Origin: Streptomyces sp. ISL-94 | GTDB taxonomy: Bacteria; Actinomycetota; Actinomycetes; Streptomycetales; Streptomycetaceae | Direction of reading: 5' to 3' | DNA length: 64,000 nucleotides | Assembly (NCBI RefSeq): GCF_018614075.1 | Contig: NZ_JAGGOZ010000002.1 | Location: 1-64,000, forward strand | Part shown: in pieces, positions 62,664 through 64,000 of the stretch | Numbering within the stretch: the stretch's first letter is position 1 | Layout of the letters: every line of letters begins with the position of its first letter | Position numbers and translations under genes: made by a program | Notes under the pieces: generated by a model | Told to the model about the DNA's origin: nothing | The model's input: the letters and a program-made list of their open reading frames with translations, nothing else | The model's database searches: none

Positions 62664-62815
62664 CCCCGCCGCCAAGGCGGCGGGCCCCCACCCAGCCGTT
62701 GCCCACCCGCCGCCAAAGCGGCGGGCCCCCACCCAGCCGTTGCCCACCCGCCGCCAAAGCGCGGGCCCTCACCCGGCCGTTGCCCACCCGCCGCCAAGGC
62801 GCGGGGCCCCGCAGG
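62664..62815. repeat. About 41-bp minisatellite of terminator-like hairpins
   Basis: Roughly 3.6 copies of a 40-42 bp unit, each carrying CCCGCCGCCAAAGCGGCGGG (an 8-bp stem with loop CAAA) followed by CCCACCCAGCCGTTGCC. Each unit could terminate transcription from the gene that ends at 62661. Confidence 0.88.
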
Positions 62816-63019
62816 CCGGGCCCCGCAGGGAGGCCGGCAGGCGAGGGCCCGCAGGCCGGAGCCCGCCGGCGCTGGCCCACTGACCGGGCCCGGCAGGGAG
62901 GCCGGCAGGCGAGGGCCCGCAGGCCGGAGCCCGCCGGCGCTGGCCCACTGACCGGGCCCGGCAGGGAGGCCGGCAGGCGGGGCCCCGCGGGCCGGAGCCC
63001 GCCGGCGCGGGGCCCACTG
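62816..63019. repeat. 68-bp minisatellite, three copies
   Basis: Units start at 62816, 62884 and 62952 with CCGGGCCC(C/G)GCAGGGAGGC and end CTGGCCCACTGA (third copy diverged). The first two are almost identical. Confidence 0.92.
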
Positions 63020-63037
63020 GCCGGGCCCGTCCGTGTG

Positions 63038-63090
63038 GAACGCAGCCGCCCCGGGCACCGTGTCAACGGTGCCCGGGGCGGCCGCGTTCC
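63038..63090. terminator. Very long stem-loop downstream of the transglycosylase gene
   Basis: GCCGCCCCGGGCACCGT and ACGGTGCCCGGGGCGGC pair exactly (17 bp), extended by GGAACGC/GCGTTCC after one mismatch; loop GTCA. Confidence 0.93.
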
Positions 63091-63119
63091 TCCGCCACCC
63101 CACCCGGGAGGGAAAAGGC

Positions 63120-63162
63120 AGGAGCCCTGCCGCTCCGCTCGCGCAGAGGTGACAGGGCTCCT
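63120..63162 (-). terminator. cspA terminator
   Basis: AGGAGCCCTG and CAGGGCTCCT form a 10-bp stem about 45 bases after the cspA stop codon; loop 23 bases. Confidence 0.6.
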
Positions 63163-63205
63163 TGGGTACTGCTATTCCAACCGCGATTTAGGTTGGCCCA
63201 GGCGA

Positions 63206-63409
63206 CTAGGCCGGGGTGACGTTCTCCGCCTGCGGGCCCTTCGGACCCTGCGTGACGTCGAAGTTCACCATCTGGTTCTCCTCGAGGGAGCGGAAGCCAG
63301 AGGCGTTGATCGCGGAGTAGTGGACGAAGACATCCGGGCCGCCGCCGTCCTGGGCGATGAAGCCGAAGCCCTTTTCAGCGTTGAACCACTTCACGGTTCC
63401 GGTAGCCAT
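63206..63409 (-). CDS. cspA: Cold shock protein (CspA family)
   Basis: 67 residues, one OB-fold cold-shock domain. RNP1 [11 protein letters not shown]2 DVFVHYSAI, and [20 protein letters not shown] at the start are diagnostic. Binds single-stranded RNA/DNA and melts mRNA structure. TAGGAGGGCTC before the ATG is a strong ribosome site. Upstream, GCCTGCGG and CCGCAGGC (63477-63502) form a hairpin in a leader of roughly 100-130 bases, the kind of structured 5' UTR used for temperature control of csp mRNAs. Divergent from mqnA. Confidence 0.97.
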   Translation of the reverse strand: MATGTVKWFNAEKGFGFIAQDGGGPDVFVHYSAINASGFRSLEENQMVNFDVTQGPKGPQAENVTPA

Positions 63410-63476
63410 GAGCCCTCCTATGGGCCAAAGGGTCGCCCTGCTCCAGAACCTGCTAAGAAGTCTGAAAACTACAAAA

Positions 63477-63502
63477 GCCTGCGGGTCACATTCTCCGCAG
63501 GC
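63477..63502 (-). promoter_or_regulatory. Hairpin in the cspA 5' untranslated region
   Basis: GCCTGCGG (63477-63484) and CCGCAGGC (63495-63502) pair perfectly across a 10-base loop, 68 bases upstream of the cspA start codon in the direction of its transcript. Confidence 0.5.
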
Positions 63503-63637
63503 CTCGTACTGCAAGGGAAACCAAACTGCAACTTGCGACGAGCCTAGCACGCACCCTGCGGCCGAGACCAGAGGGAAAGATCACGTCACTCGGACGTTTG
63601 AGACCCGCCGGAAGGCTGACGGTGACCCGGGGGCTAG

Positions 63638-64000
<363 letters not shown>

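Overview
The window is a high-GC (about 70% or more by eye) actinobacterial chromosome segment, almost certainly Streptomyces. Signs include GTG starts, purine-rich Shine-Dalgarno sites, many lipoproteins, HTH/DUF397 pairs, LAXTG-type sorting signals, a class I lysyl-tRNA synthetase and the futalosine menaquinone pathway. As I recall it, gene order from hemL through the cytochrome c maturation genes to the mqn genes, cspA and mqnA resembles the S. coelicolor SCO44xx-45xx region. That comparison is from memory only.

Layout. 1-5500: 3' part of a secY-like gene, a DUF1876 gene, a TetR remnant, lipoproteins and secreted proteins, a frameshifted DUF3995 gene and a sortase-anchored surface protein. 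5600-10000: divergent argS and lysS. Beside argS sits a small DUF6247 module, bounded by argS and a decayed copy of the argS 3' end. 10000-13240: a DUF2637 membrane protein and two DUF3558-type lipoproteins. 13400-15480: rtcB RNA ligase convergent with a free-standing LAGLIDADG endonuclease. 15700-25900: accessory genes, including two collagen-like secreted or surface proteins, SDR, YnfA, Mut7-C and VOC proteins and an HTH regulator. 26000-34000: core block of hemL, a histidine phosphatase, a deacetylase-like lipoprotein and a four-gene system II cytochrome c biogenesis operon (ResA/TlpA, CcdA, ResB, CcsB). 34900-41300: menaquinone genes mqnL, mqnP, mqnM and mqnE, interspersed with a Uma2 gene, an Lrp regulator, a 42-codon gene and an IS200/IS605-like remnant. 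41400-44100: a GNAT enzyme, a DUF4229 protein and a DAACS symporter behind a leaderless poly-cysteine leader peptide. 44190-50150: accessory island with a frameshifted serine integrase, a tightly coupled five-gene operon of unknown function, and an HTH plus two DUF397 genes beside an RsbW-like ATPase. 50380-62660: a Pro-rich winged-helix protein, Uma2, two acyl-CoA ligases, a tripeptidyl aminopeptidase, a secretory lipase, an AraC regulator and a secreted transglycosylase. The window ends with cspA and the 5' part of mqnA.

How it fits together. hemL starts tetrapyrrole (haem) synthesis, the ccs operon attaches haem to exported cytochromes, and the mqn genes make menaquinone, so the central block serves the respiratory chain. 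Around it lie surface proteins, regulators and mobile-element traces. The most distinctive items are the five-gene operon at 45758-48249, the poly-Cys leader before the symporter, the rtcB-endonuclease neighbourhood, the argS 3'-end duplication, and short tandem repeats that recur between stop codons and terminators.
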